Shown: positions 1 through 11,299 of the stretch, piece by piece | How positions within the stretch are numbered: position 1 is the stretch's first letter | Layout: each line of letters starts with the position of its first letter | Source: Owenia fusiformis | Taxonomy: Eukaryota; Annelida; Polychaeta; Sabellida; Oweniidae | Assembly (NCBI GenBank): GCA_903813345.2 | Contig: CAIIXF020000004.1 | Coordinates: forward strand, 26,351,985-26,415,984 | DNA: 64,000 nt | Direction: 5' to 3' | The notes under the pieces: generated by a model | The model's input: the letters and a program-made list of their open reading frames with translations, nothing else | The model's database searches: none | Told to the model about the DNA's origin: nothing | Program-made: the position numbers and the translations under genes

Positions 1-420
1 AAAAAATTATTAGCCCAGGAGACTGTTCTCCAAACCGAGAATCGTCCATTCTCTTCATTATGAACATTTCCTGATAGACTTAACACAGGACAATAGTATT
101 GTCTCATTTGGGTAAACTACGAGGCCTGTTACTATAACGATGTGTCAATAAATGTGGCAGCCTTTTTGAATTGAGCAGTTATAAAAAGAATTTAAATTGA
201 AAAGTTTCACAAATAAGCCAAAGTGATTTAAACTTTACATGAGGCCCTTGAGAAACTACAATATCAAATCATATTCCGCCAAGAATGAATTTTTTTTTCT
301 GGTTGTCTTATTTCACCTCTCCAACCATTAAATCCATTTCAGACTATAAAGTCCTATATTTCTTCTGAATTTTATTCGAATTTCGAGTGCTAACTTTTAC
401 GAAAATTTGAAATCCCATAC
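1..420. other. Intron sequence of GRTP1-like gene at the window edge
   Basis: This AT-rich stretch follows the last visible donor. I see no further TBC exon and no recognisable repeat. Confidence 0.5.
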
Positions 421-517
421 CTGGTAAATATTTGTTGACTAGAGTATGTAGAAGCCAGAACACTTTGTGTTCATCTTTCACAACTAACAGGAGCATGCCA
501 GTTATAAAATTCAGTCC
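421..517 (-). CDS. GRTP1: GRTP1-like exon e
   Basis: The 97-bp exon lies between an acceptor ending CCCTGAAA-type pyrimidine tract plus CAG (after 517) and GTATGG. It encodes GLNFITGMLLLVVKDE through NKYLP and ends in phase 1. The rest of the TBC domain is not in positions 1-420 and must lie off the window. Confidence 0.85.
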
Positions 518-3202
518 CTGAAATAAAGAATTGTACAGGAAAGTCTTCAAGTAGAAAACCTCTTTTAATTTTTCACAAGTTGAACATTTCCAGTTAAAAT
601 AAATGTAATTGGAACACATCATTTGTGGAATAATATTCTGTTTTACTTTACTTGCCACTCATTTAAATGGCAAGTCTGTTTATGGCAGTCCTTCAATGAC
701 TACTGCGCAGTCAGTTCGCACATCCTAAATTCTGCTCTCGTGTAAGCTCTCGATGAACTAGAACCAATATTGTATATACACCAAAAAATAACTCCCCCCA
801 TTGATTGTGGGATTTTTTCATAAATAAAAAATAATTTCCTATTGAGAGCAAGGTTAAATTAAAACATTTTTGTAGAAATAACTAAATGGTTGATCTCTAA
901 TTTTCACATATTTTTTTAACCATCAGTATATCTTTTACCAAGATTTTTTTCAAGAAAATCTGAATTGTAGAAAAAAGCTGATACACTGTGAAGTACTACT
1001 TCAATATGCCTGGTAAGTTATTGCTAATGGTACAAATGGATTTGACAGTACTCTACATACCTGGCAATAACCTATATCTTTATTATGATGAGCAAATGCT
1101 ATTAAAACATTCTGGAGGGGTCGTCTCATTGTTTGTGGATTTGACATGTCCCCGAAGAATATGTTATCTGGGAATGTACGATGAATATCTAAAAGAAAAT
1201 GAGAAATAAGATCCATCTGTTTAAACCTTTTGTAATACCAACCTTTGAAAATGACAACACTTTCTGGTTTTTTTTCAAAAGTAAGATCAGGGAATAATGT
1301 TGTTCATTACCAGTGCGGGTCTAATAAAATAGATATGAGAATATAGTTCAGATGACTTGCAGATTTTTTTTTATTGGGATAAATTTATTTCATTATAAAG
1401 TATTGTAAAGAAAAACTTTTCAATCGCCCGAAAGCATTACTGAAGAGTAGGATAGAAGAATATAAAACAAATAAAATATTACGATCGAGTTCAAGGGATT
1501 CACTTTGCACTTGGGGTTGGCCATAGGGTTTGTAATTTTGTTTTTGAACATCTGATGGACAAGTTGGCAATTTCATAAGCTCACAATGTTAGCCAGAAAA
1601 AATTCTGGTTCTACTGTACCTTGTTTTATAGTATCTACCAGTTCTTGATCCTGAGGGGCTTCAAGTAGAGTAGAATATAAGGTTGGGTTACCAGCCATTT
1701 GTTCTTCAGCCCCACTTATTGACATCCACACCTAGAATAACATAAATTATTACACCACAATCACGATCCTCAGTCACTGATTGGTCAATATTGTGTCACA
1801 TGATCAAATTATAAAGCGAGAGTTCAATGATAGTGAGTAATTATTTGAATGTCAATATGGTGCAAAATGTGTTGAACCTTAGAGAAACAGGAAAATCATA
1901 ATTGATCATTTGATAGTGCAAATATAATTGAAAGGACAGTAAACCTTTATTTTTTGTTGATTCCAGTTTTTTTTCCATTGTTTTATGATGCACAGTAAAA
2001 CCTGTGTTAAAGTGAACCACATATGGTACCTCAAAATAGTGTTACACTTTGTAAGTGTTAATTATCCTCCTAAGCAGGTGACCTGAATCTGTACCTCCTT
2101 CTTCCCCCTGCTATAAGCAATTTGGAAGCACCCGATTAAACTGAGTCGCGTGATCTAATTATGCAACGATGACGTATACGTGATTGCAACAGCAAATCAA
2201 ATTGCGAGTTCTTAATCGGGGAAATGCTAACTGCTTATCACAGGGGGTAAAAAGAAAGAAGATATTCTGGATTTTGAAGCCCTGTGATCGGAGGATGGTG
2301 TTAATGGGTAACATAACATGACTTAGAAAAATGTTCCATTCATAGAGGTGTTCCATTTACAAGGTGTTCCAATTTAGAGGTTTTATTGTATGAAATACTT
2401 ACCATGGCTCTATGTTCACCAGGAATACCCTTTCTGCAATACCGTTTCACTTAAAAATAAAAAATAAATATTAACATTTTTTAATAACCTTATTTCTCTT
2501 GAGTGGGTTAGGCAGAAATAGACAGGGCTTGTATCACACTAAATGGCATACTATTGGCATTACAGGGCTTGTATTACACTAAATGGCATACCATTGGCAT
2601 TACAGGGCTTGTATCACACTAAATGGCATACCATTGGCATTACTTTGGCATTGACATACATATTGTCTCCTTTGTTACAAGTTACAAAAATGTAACAAGC
2701 AGTTACAGGTCCCTAACACACATGCCAAATGCCAGTTACAAATAATGGTATGTTGCCACTCCTTGGCGATGATGTAAAATTTTAAAAATTATTAGATTAG
2801 TGCAAAACAATTTTAGAATTAAGAAAATGACCATTATGCTAATACTTTGATAATCAACCTTTTGACTCATGACTATTTTTGCTGTTATTTGCTACAGACT
2901 TCCATGATTCAGTAAACTAAAAGAAATTAATAAGTTTTTGTCTGAAAATCAGATGCAATTAATTTCTAATATCGTATTATTTCCTAACTCTTTTATATAT
3001 TTGTAAAGATAACGTAAAATGATCTTAAGCTATTACTATAGACTGACCTTTTGCATTTCTGTCGACTTTTGAATTGTAGTCGATCACGTTCCGCCATTTT
3101 CCCGCACGTCTGGCAAGAACAGCAAGATAATCAGACATGAATTCCTCATATGTTGTATAGTCAAAACTCTCACTGCGTTGGAATCCATATGTGTCTATCT
3201 TG
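421..3202 (-). CDS. GRTP1: GRTP1-like TBC-domain Rab GAP (partial; join of five exons)
   Basis: The coding join on the minus strand is 3202-3048, 2449-2403, 1731-1620, 1188-1061 and 517-421 (539 bp, about 179 residues). All internal junctions are GT-AG and the phases agree throughout. The product matches the N-terminal half of growth-hormone-regulated TBC protein 1 (TBC1D6): a YGF...FDYTTYEEF segment, a RRAGKW helix, a VKRYCRKGIPGEHRAM segment, and both TBC catalytic fingers. The arginine finger is in IKQDIHRTFPDN, split by an intron, and the glutamine finger is in GYCQGLNF. The family acts as GTPase-activating proteins for Rab GTPases on membranes. The first exon, which must end with two bases of a split codon, was not found upstream. 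The C-terminal half of the TBC domain lies left of position 1. The assignment rests on remembered family sequence; another small TBC protein is the main alternative. Confidence 0.85.
1061..1188 (-). CDS. GRTP1: GRTP1-like exon d, both catalytic fingers
   Basis: The 128-bp exon lies between TCTTTTAG and GTATGT. It encodes DIHRTFPDNIFF, which carries the arginine finger, through HHNKDIGYCQ, which carries the glutamine finger, and ends in phase 0. Confidence 0.88.
1620..1731 (-). CDS. GRTP1: GRTP1-like exon c
   Basis: The 112-bp exon lies between ATTCTAG and GTACAG. It encodes VWMSISGAEEQMAGNP through DTIKQ and ends with the first base of the Asp codon of the arginine-finger motif. VWMS(I/V)SGA is a family hallmark. 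Confidence 0.85.
2064..2297. mobile_element. MITE family A, copy 1
   Basis: This 234-bp copy has ends ATCCTCC and GGAGGATG. It is flanked by GTGTTAATT on the left and GTGTTAATG on the right, an 8/9 match to a 9-bp target duplication. It lies in a GRTP1-like intron and has no coding capacity. Confidence 0.8.
2403..2449 (-). CDS. GRTP1: GRTP1-like exon b (47 bp)
   Basis: This 47-bp micro-exon lies between TTTTTAAG and GTAAGT. With the split Val codon it encodes VKRYCRKGIPGEHRAM, the start of the TBC domain, and ends in phase 0. It is too short to show as a free open frame and is supported by phase and homology. Confidence 0.85.
2521..2640. repeat. 40-bp tandem repeat, 3 copies
   Basis: Three near-identical 40-bp units (CAGGGCTTGTATCACACTAA and following) lie in a GRTP1-like intron. 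Confidence 0.9.
3048..3202 (-). CDS. GRTP1: GRTP1-like exon a
   Basis: The 155-bp exon has acceptor TTTTTCAG before 3202 and donor AAG|GTCAGT after 3048. It starts on the third base of a codon and ends in phase 1. It encodes KIDTYGFQRSESFDY through KVDRNAK, the region just before the TBC domain. Its first 72 bp plus the acceptor are repeated four more times upstream (3219-3566). Confidence 0.85.
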
Positions 3203-3566
3203 CTGAAAAACATATAAATCAGACATGAATTCCTCATATGTTGTATAGTCAAAACTCTCACTGCGTTGGAATCCATATGTGTCTATCTTGCTGAAAAACA
3301 TATAAATCAGACATGAATTCCTCATATGTTGTATAGTCAAAACTGTCACTGCGTTGGAATCCATATGTGTCTATCTTGCTGAAAAACATATAAATCAGAC
3401 ATGAATTCCTCATATGTTGTATAGTCAAAACTCTCACTGCGTTGGAATCCATATGTGTCTATCTTGCTGAAAAACATATAAATCAGACATAAATTCCTCA
3501 TATGTTGTATAGTCGAAACTGTCACTGCGTTGGAATCCATATGTGTCTATCTTGCTGAAAAACATA
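3131..3566 (-). repeat. 88-bp tandem repeat carrying a splice acceptor and exon start, 5 copies
   Basis: Each unit holds, on the minus strand, 16 bp of intron ending TTTTTCAG plus the first 72 bp of GRTP1-like exon a. Only the copy at 3131-3218 runs on into the rest of the exon. The unit length is 1 mod 3, and reading from any upstream acceptor meets a stop within about 40 codons, so only the proximal acceptor gives the TBC protein. Confidence 0.92.
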
Positions 3567-3700
3567 CATACAAGGTGATTGAGCATATGATTTAATGAAA
3601 TTGGGATTATCTTGCACAAGTTTTTTCAGTAACATAAATGTGAGAGAGGTATCAGATTTCCTTGCATTAGAATGGAAAAAAATACACACAGTGGAGCATC

Positions 3701-3950
3701 CATCCTTCTGAGCAGGTGTCCAGAATCCGTACCTCCTTCTTCCCCCTGCTATAACCAATTTAGGAGCACCCGATTAAACTGAATCATGTGATCTAATTAT
3801 GCACAATGACTTATACATGATTTCTATCGCAGTGTTGCGACAGCCAATCAGATTGAGAGTTCTTAATCGGGGAAATTCTTTAACTGCTTATCGCAGGAGG
3901 TAAAAAGAAAGAAGATATTCTGGATTTTGAAGCCCTGTGATCGGAGGATG
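3701..3950. mobile_element. MITE family A, copy 2 with perfect 9-bp target duplication
   Basis: This 250-bp copy runs from CATCCTTC to GGAGGATG and is flanked on both sides by TGGAGCATC (3692-3700 and 3951-3959). It is the best-preserved insertion of the family in the window. Confidence 0.88.
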
Positions 3951-3959
3951 TGGAGCATC

Positions 3960-5255
3960 AGTCGATGTAATTTCAAACTCCATTAAAACATATTCAATGA
4001 AGCAAGCTATCACTTTAAAATCATGACTGACCATTCACAAGCGATAATGTCTCAATGATATGATTCATGTTTACATAATAAAATCTGTTTAGAAAAAAAA
4101 TAATTGAAAGACATACTGCAAACCCATATATTCAAACACCTCTCAATGTGAACACTTTTTCAGTACAACCTTTTATCTGCTCTAAATTTCCATGTTAAAC
4201 CTGAATTTCTATGTTAAACCTGAATTTCCATGTTAAACCTGAATTTCCATGTTCAACCTTGAAATATGATCACCTGCCAATCTGAACATTTGTGGACAGT
4301 TGCAGTAGCATTCCAATTTGACCGGTTCTGCATATTAATTAAGGCTACACATTTGTAAATTATTATTTGCTTTTAACTTGTATTACCCTAAACATTCCTT
4401 TAGACTAACTCCATGTAATCCCAATATCCTTGTTTTCTCCATGATTCTAAATCACTTATAGTACGTACATGTGGATAAAGCACTGATATAACACAATGAC
4501 GTTACTTATCTAAAATATATTCCATCTGAGTTATTAAGGTTTACAGGATCTAGGATTTGTATAATACTTTCCCAATTTCTCCACAAAGGAATATCTTAGG
4601 GATTTTATTATCTACTTAAGTATTTAAATATCTCACTTATTGAGAAATTATGCATGATTCTGTTATTTTACATTGTAATTAAATATATTCTTGTGATACT
4701 CCTGTTATCAATCAAGACCTTTCAGGGTTCTATACATTAAATTCCATTTTAGTATTGAAGATAAATTTATTCAGCAAAATGGTGAAATCTTTTGTTGAAC
4801 ATCTGTTTAAAAATCAATTCTCGTGTTATTGCCATTAATAAGGTGCACTGATAGATAAAATCAATAGAAATTATAGTTGCATTTAGCCGATTCCTTACTT
4901 ATGTCAGTTTAATGTTAATAATCTGATAAGTGAGATGAGAAATCGATTAGTCCTTTTAGAATCCAAATAACTTTAATAAGGACATAACATGTAATTTCAA
5001 AGTAGATTTCTATTAAGAAAGAAATCAAACTGTGCTTATGCAGTGTTATTGGTGGAAAATGAGAAAACTCTTGAATCATCAAAGAACAATCAATTACAAT
5101 ATTTATTTGGTAAGTATGGCATGCCAACCCGTCTGTGTCCAAAAGTTTACAAATAAAAGCACTGTAAAGAGAAGATATGAATAGACAAACCAGTAGTGCC
5201 ATCTTTATATCAACTTTATTGTTAAATGCTTTTAATAAAATTGTGGACACAGTGA
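3960..5255. other. Non-coding stretch upstream of the GRTP1-like exons
   Basis: This holds four copies of a 19-bp tandem repeat (4184-4258, TGAATTTCCATGTTAAACC) and otherwise AT-rich sequence. The first GRTP1-like exon may lie here or further upstream, but I cannot identify it. Confidence 0.5.
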
Positions 5256-5451
5256 CCCCTGTTACACAGGCCAGTTGAAATGCTTCGTTACGAAGCAATT
5301 TGACAAAAAGCTTCGTAACGAAGCAATTTTGGGCCAGTGTAACACCTCCGCCTTCGTTAGAAAAGCTTAGTTGATAACGAAGCAATTGAGTAGAAAATTC
5401 AACGAAGGTTAGGTCCCAACGAAGCTTTTTTGGCCTGTGTAACAGGTAGCT
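5256..5451. mobile_element. Hairpin-rich element with CCTGTTACACAGGCCA ends
   Basis: Left end CCTGTTACACAGGCCA and right end TGGCCTGTGTAACAGG are exact inverted repeats. The interior carries several inverted copies of GCTTCGTTACGAAGC and a further GTGTAACACC end at 5346. Related ends recur at 6982 and 14073, so this is probably one part of a larger nested complex. Confidence 0.7.
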
Positions 5452-7050
5452 TCGTTAGAAATTGCTTAGTTGGCGGTTTGCGCATGCGCGTAACAAAGAG
5501 CACATTCATCATTTTGTATTAAATGAGAGGAATTGCGAGGAAAGAACATGTTTTTAAGTACGTATCATTATAATGCCACGTTTTGATTAAAATAATTACC
5601 TATTTGCGTCACTGATTGACGCTAACTCAAGCCCTAAACGCCACGTACAAATGTGATTTACCGTCTTTCGTAGCATTTCATTCGATTCCCTGCCTTTCCT
5701 CGCATTGATATGACAAAAAGTATTAAATCTAAAAAACTCAGGTTCACCGTATATATGTATACGGTAGCTTTGAAACGTTTATCTGATCTATTTGAGAATA
5801 AACCTAGAATATTTAAATGTCCCTCTTTCGGAAAACTCCGTATCAAGTGTGGAAGGGTAAACTTTTGAAATTACATAAGATATGCTTACTAAATAGAAAG
5901 TTGTGGCATACATGTTTAATATTAATTTTTTCTTGCGCCTTGAATAATTATACCTTGAATGTAATTCTAAAGGTGTTAATACCATGATACTGATACAATT
6001 GCTTCCCCGTGAATCACATCAGGTGAAATTAGCCGATTTGATTGATTCGAAAATGTCTCTCTTCAGAAATCGTATTCAACTGGCTATCGCCCCATTGCAA
6101 TACTTGTACTAGTCGTTCCATTATTCTATTCTTCGACGATTTTAAATTGTAATTGAATTTAAACTTCATGTTTAAATATATTGAATTAATTACGTTTCAA
6201 AACTTCCGTATACAAATACGGTAAAACCACCTGCGGACAAGGAACGGTGGCCAGTGTCGACAGATATTTGCCACAGAGAGGCTGCATGTTTTAGGCCAGC
6301 CCCAAACACTATTGATGTGTCGTAAGACGATGCTTACAACTGATATTCAAGTTTCTTCCTATTTGCGCCATTTTCGAATTCAACGGACGGCTGATGGATT
6401 AACATACTAATTTATGTCAAACTCACTCAAATATGCATGGAATATTGGCGAAACGGGTAATATTCATATTAAGATGAATTGGTCATGAAATAGTAGTTAA
6501 ACCACCAGCCGAACACCAAGATATTTTAGTAATGGCTACACTATTTGAAATATACTGAGAAGTCCATTTGGAAATTGAACGTTTTTATACGATATTACAT
6601 ACTAGTCCTCTGTATAAACCCCAAATCCAATTCCTCCTAGTAATTAACATAGGCCTATTTTATTCCATATATTTTCCAAAGGAAATGATTGAAAATGAAA
6701 ACAATACTTGTAATCGTATTGACAGGTGAAATATATAAAAATCGAAATGATGGGAAAAATGTATGGACATGTGTAGATCACATTCATCTGGTTTTATTTT
6801 CCCGAGAATTTTGATCTAGTCTTTTTCTGTGCTGAATTGTTAAAATAAAGATTAAAAATTATATTTTTGAGTTTCATCAATTTTTTATATCAAATGAATA
6901 AAGATATTAATCATAATAAGTGGGTGGGGCAGATGAGTAATGCGCACGCGCAACGAAGCATTTTAAGTGCAGTGTAACACCAAATAATTGCTTCGTTAGG
7001 GTTGGATAAAGCCAGTGTGGACACAATTTTGTCGCTAACCTTCGTCCATC
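5452..7050. mobile_element. Left outer part of the CCTGTTACAC repeat complex
   Basis: The segment starts with CTTCGTTAG motifs and GCGCATGCGCG near 5485, and ends near 6940-6982 with TGCGCACGCGCAACGAAGCA and GCAGTGTAACACC, an approximately inverted pair. No open frame in it resembles a transposase. I read it as a non-autonomous element. Confidence 0.5.
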
Positions 7051-7159
7051 AGTGTCACAATATAGGGTAGCGATTATTGGGTTTTTATTTTGTGCTACTT
7101 TTGGACTTAGAATAAAATGTAAAATGACCAGGCATTAAACATACAGTTCAGTCCAGCCT

Positions 7160-9990
7160 TTCGATAGATTTTCATACCTTTTTTCAAAACCAACACAAAT
7201 AGATTTTCATACCTTTTTTCAAAACCAACACAAATGGCCAAAAGTAACACTTTTCCAGGAAATAAACAGAGTTCAGCCTATCGATAGATTTTTATACCTT
7301 TTTTCAAAACCAACACAAATGGCCAAAAGTATCACTTTTTCAGAAAATAAACAGAGTCCAGCAAACGATAGATTTTCATACCTTTTTTCAAAACCAACAC
7401 AAATGGCAAAAAGTAGCACTTTCCAGAAAATAAACAGAGTCAAGTCCTCTATCGATAGATTTTTATACCTTTTTTCAAAACCAACACAAATGGCGAAAAG
7501 TAACACTTTTCAGAAAATAAACAGAGTCCAGCATACGATAGATTTTCATACCTTTTTTCAAAACCAACACAAATGGCAAAAAGTAGCACTTTCTGGAAAA
7601 TAAACAGAGTCCAGCATACGATAGATTTTCATACCTTTTTTCAAAACCAACACAAATGGCAAAAAGTAGCACTTTCCAGAAAATAAACAGAGTCCAGCAG
7701 AGTGTTGGAGTCAAGTCTATCGATAGATTTTTATACCTTTTTTCAAACCCAACACAAATGGCGAAAAGTAACACTTTTCAGAAAATAAACAGAGTCCAGC
7801 ATACGATAGATTTTCATACCTTTTTTCAAAACCAACACAAATGGCAAAAAGTAGCACTTTCCAGAAAATAAACAGAGTCCAGCATACGATAGATTTTCAT
7901 ACCTTTTTTCAAAACCAACACAAATGGCGAAAAGTAACACTTTTTCAGAAAATAAACAGAGTCCAGCATAGGATAGATTTTTATACCTTTTTTCAAAACC
8001 AACACAAATGGCGAAAAGTAACACTTTTCAGAAAATAAACAGAGTCCAGCATACGATAGATTTTCATACCTTTTTTCAAAACCAACACAAATGGCGAAAA
8101 GTAACACTTTTTCAGAAAATAAACAGAGTCCAGCATTCGATAGATTTTCATACCTTTTTTCAAAACCAACACAAATGGCGAAAAGTAACACTTTTCAGAA
8201 AATAAACAGAGTCCAGCATACGATAGATTTTCATACCTTTTTTCAAAACCAACACAAATGGCGAAAAGTAACACTTTTCAGAAAATAAACAGAGTCCAGC
8301 ATACGATAGATTTTCATACCTTTTTTCAAAACCAACACAAATGGCGAAAAGTAACACTTTTCAGAAAATAAACAGAGTCCAGCATAGGATAGATTTTCAT
8401 ACCTTTTTTCAAAACCAACACAAATGGCCAAAAGTAGCACATTTCCAGAAAATAAACAGAGTCCAACATACGATAGATTTTCATACCTTTTTTCAAAAAC
8501 AACACAAATGGCCAAAAGTAACACTAAACAGAGTTCAGCCTATCGATAGATTTTTATACCTTTTTTCAAAACCAACACAAATGGCCAAAAGTATCACTTT
8601 TTCAGAAAATAAACAGAGTCCAGCAAACGATAGATTTTCATACCTTTTTTCAAAACCAACACAAATGGCAAAAAGTAGCACTTTCCAGAAAATAAACAGA
8701 GTCAAGTCCTCTATCGATAGATTTTTATACCTTTTTTCAAAACCAACACAAATGGCGAAAAGTAACACTTTTCAGAAAATAAACAGAGTCCAGCATACGA
8801 TAGATTTTCATACCTTTTTTCAAAACCAACACAAATGGCAAAAAGTAGCACTTTCTGGAAAATAAACAGAGTCCAGCATACGATAGATTTTCATACCTTT
8901 TTTCAAAACCAACACAAATGGCAAAAAGTAGCACTTTCCAGAAAATAAACAGAGTCCAGCAGAGTGTTGGAGTCAAGTCTATCGATAGATTTTTATACCT
9001 TTTTTCAAACCCAACACAAATGGCGAAAAGTAACACTTTTCAGAAAATAAACAGAGTCCAGCATACGATAGATTTTCATACCTTTTTTCAAAACCAACAC
9101 AAATGGCAAAAAGTAGCACTTTCCAGAAAATAAACAGAGTCCAGCATACGATAGATTTTCATACCTTTTTTCAAAACCAACACAAATGGCGAAAAGTAAC
9201 ACTTTTTCAGAAAATAAACAGAGTCCAGCATAGGATAGATTTTTATACCTTTTTTCAAAACCAACACAAATGGCGAAAAGTAACACTTTTCAGAAAATAA
9301 ACAGAGTCCAGCATACGATAGATTTTCATACCTTTTTTCAAAACCAACACAAATGGCGAAAAGTAACACTTTTTCAGAAAATAAACAGAGTCCAGCATTC
9401 GATAGATTTTCATACCTTTTTTCAAAACCAACACAAATGGCGAAAAGTAACACTTTTCAGAAAATAAACAGAGTCCAGCATACGATAGATTTTCATACCT
9501 TTTTTCAAAACCAACACAAATGGCGAAAAGTAACACTTTTCAGAAAATAAACAGAGTCCAGCATACGATAGATTTTTATACCTTTTTTCAAAACCAACAC
9601 AAATGGCGAAAAGTAACACTTTTCAGAAAATAAACAGAGTCCAGCATAGGATAGATTTTCATACCTTTTTTCAAAACCAACACAAATGGCCAAAAGTAGC
9701 ACATTTCCAGAAAATAAACAGAGTCCAACATACGATAGATTTTCATACCTTTTTTCAAAAACAACACAAATGGCCAAAAGTAACACTAAACAGAGTTCAG
9801 CCTATCGATAGATTTTCATACCTTTTTTCAAAACCAACACAAATTGCCAAAAGTAACACTTTTCCAGAAAATAAACAGAGTCCAGCCTTCAGTATATATC
9901 GATTTTCTTTCCTTTTTTAAAAGGCAACATAAATGGCAAAAAGTAACACTTTTCCAGAAAATAAACAAAAAGTTTTTTTTCAAATCTTGA
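7160..9990 (+). repeat. 83-bp tandem array, left arm of a giant inverted repeat
   Basis: About 34 monomers of 83 bp contain CTTTTTTCAAAACCAACAC and AAATAAACAGAGTCCAGC. A 1262-bp higher-order block (about 15 monomers) is present twice, at 7263-8524 and 8525-9786, almost unchanged. The flank at 7079-7135 recurs inverted at about 13945-14000. Open frames here come from the repeat, not from genes. Confidence 0.95.
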
Positions 9991-11294
9991 CTGAGGATTG
10001 AAAAGGTTCAAACTTTTATTTTTCTCGGTAGACCGGAAGTAAATTTATGAGTCGAGTAAAAGGTGATAATCTTCTTTTTATGAAGTGGGGAAGTCAAAAC
10101 AGTACTAATAGAAGTCATAGTAAGCATTCGAAGATAATTTAGAACCATTTAAAACCAAATCGACGGCAAATTTGAAATGACTGAAATCTTTATATGTTTT
10201 CTTCTTCATCTTCTTCGCGGACCTCAGAGAAGACACTTCCGGTTTAATAATCAGCGATTTTATCGATCAAAAAATATTTTTTATGAATTTGTCCGATATC
10301 TGCTAATATGGTATGTATATTTGTGCTGGTTGTTAAATTACAAAATAGGTTGGGTATAGAATATAGTCAAAGTCGTTTGATCTCGTCCCAGAAACAATAT
10401 TTTGTCATTTCTGTCGCCTAGAATTCCTTTAAGGCTCTCTAGCCAAATTGGTTACCAAAATGCTAAAGAGCCTTAAAATTTAAGGACTGAAATCTTCGAA
10501 AATTCATAACAATACTTTGCACATATGGCGTTCGTGACCAACTATGAAACGCTTACCCCCCATAGTGTTATATATCAAAATGCACCTGTCCATATAGGGG
10601 TTCGATTGACCTACATCAAATTATAGGGAGTCAGGTTACTTTTTGAGATATCAGCGTCCGTTTATTGTAACTCACGTTTGCTACCACTTCCTCAATTCTG
10701 ATATGACAGGCAAACGCGTAGTAAACATCCTCACGTTCGGAACTATTTTGACCTACATCGCTATTTTCGTAATTCAAATGAAAGTTGAACTCCTCTTTAT
10801 TTTGATACCAAATAGTGGCATGCTAGGTACCTAGAAGCCAACTATGGGTTATTTAGAACGATACCACAGGTTTTTAAATGGACTATATACCTTTTGGCGG
10901 ATGGATATGGAACCTCATACCATACGATAAGCTCTAAAAAACATTCTAGCTATTTTCTTCTATCTAATGGGTAGCAAACGCCCCTTCCTTTTTATTGGGT
11001 TGCCAACGTTCACTACCATGTTCCCGGGCTACCATTTTTTTACTGGGTTTGGTAATCCCCGGGTAACCGTGGCTAATGCCCTCCCCGGGTTTTGCACTTG
11101 TTCCCAAAATATCCGTATGATATCTGAAATATCCCCCCGCGCATTGCGCATGCACCAGAAAATTCGAAAATCAATATTTGTCGGTCCTCTAGCGTGTAAA
11201 CACAGCATATCTCCCGTACCGACAATTTATTTGTCGGTCCTCTAGCATGCCACCACATCAGAGTCTAGAGTACCGACAATTGTCGGTACTCTAG
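9991..11294. other. Unique spacer between the arms
   Basis: This ~1.3-kb segment contains a hairpin at 10428-10477 (CTCTCTAGC/GCTAAAGAG), three TTGTCGGT...CTCTAGC motifs at 11178-11294, and a perfect 30-bp palindrome at 11265-11294. Short open frames such as 10177-10359 and 10967-11245 resemble nothing I know. Confidence 0.6.
11265..11294. repeat. Perfect 30-bp palindrome
   Basis: The half-site CTAGAGTACCGACAA is followed directly by its exact reverse complement. It sits at the inner edge of the right arm and shares GTCGGTNCTCTAG with two nearby motifs. Confidence 0.95.
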
Positions 11295-11299
11295 CCTTT

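Noticed and set aside
3131-3566. CRISPR-like regular repeat
   Set aside because: The units are contiguous 88-bp tandem copies without unique spacers, in an animal gene.
3522-3758. 78-codon minus frame as the missing first exon of the GRTP1-like gene
   Set aside because: Its N-terminal part is translated from a family A MITE, and it enters the decoy exon copies, where it meets a stop.
4915-5385. 156-codon minus-strand frame with hydrophobic stretches
   Set aside because: It runs from unique AT-rich DNA into the transposable-element end at 5256. It has no similarity I recognise and no splice logic linking it to the GRTP1-like gene.
7273-9920. Many overlapping 60-174-codon frames on both strands with KINRVQHTIDFHTFF or CVGFEKRYENLS repeats, and their mirror set at 11401-12900
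   Set aside because: They are translations of the 83-bp tandem monomer. Frames switch between monomers, and both strands are equally open.
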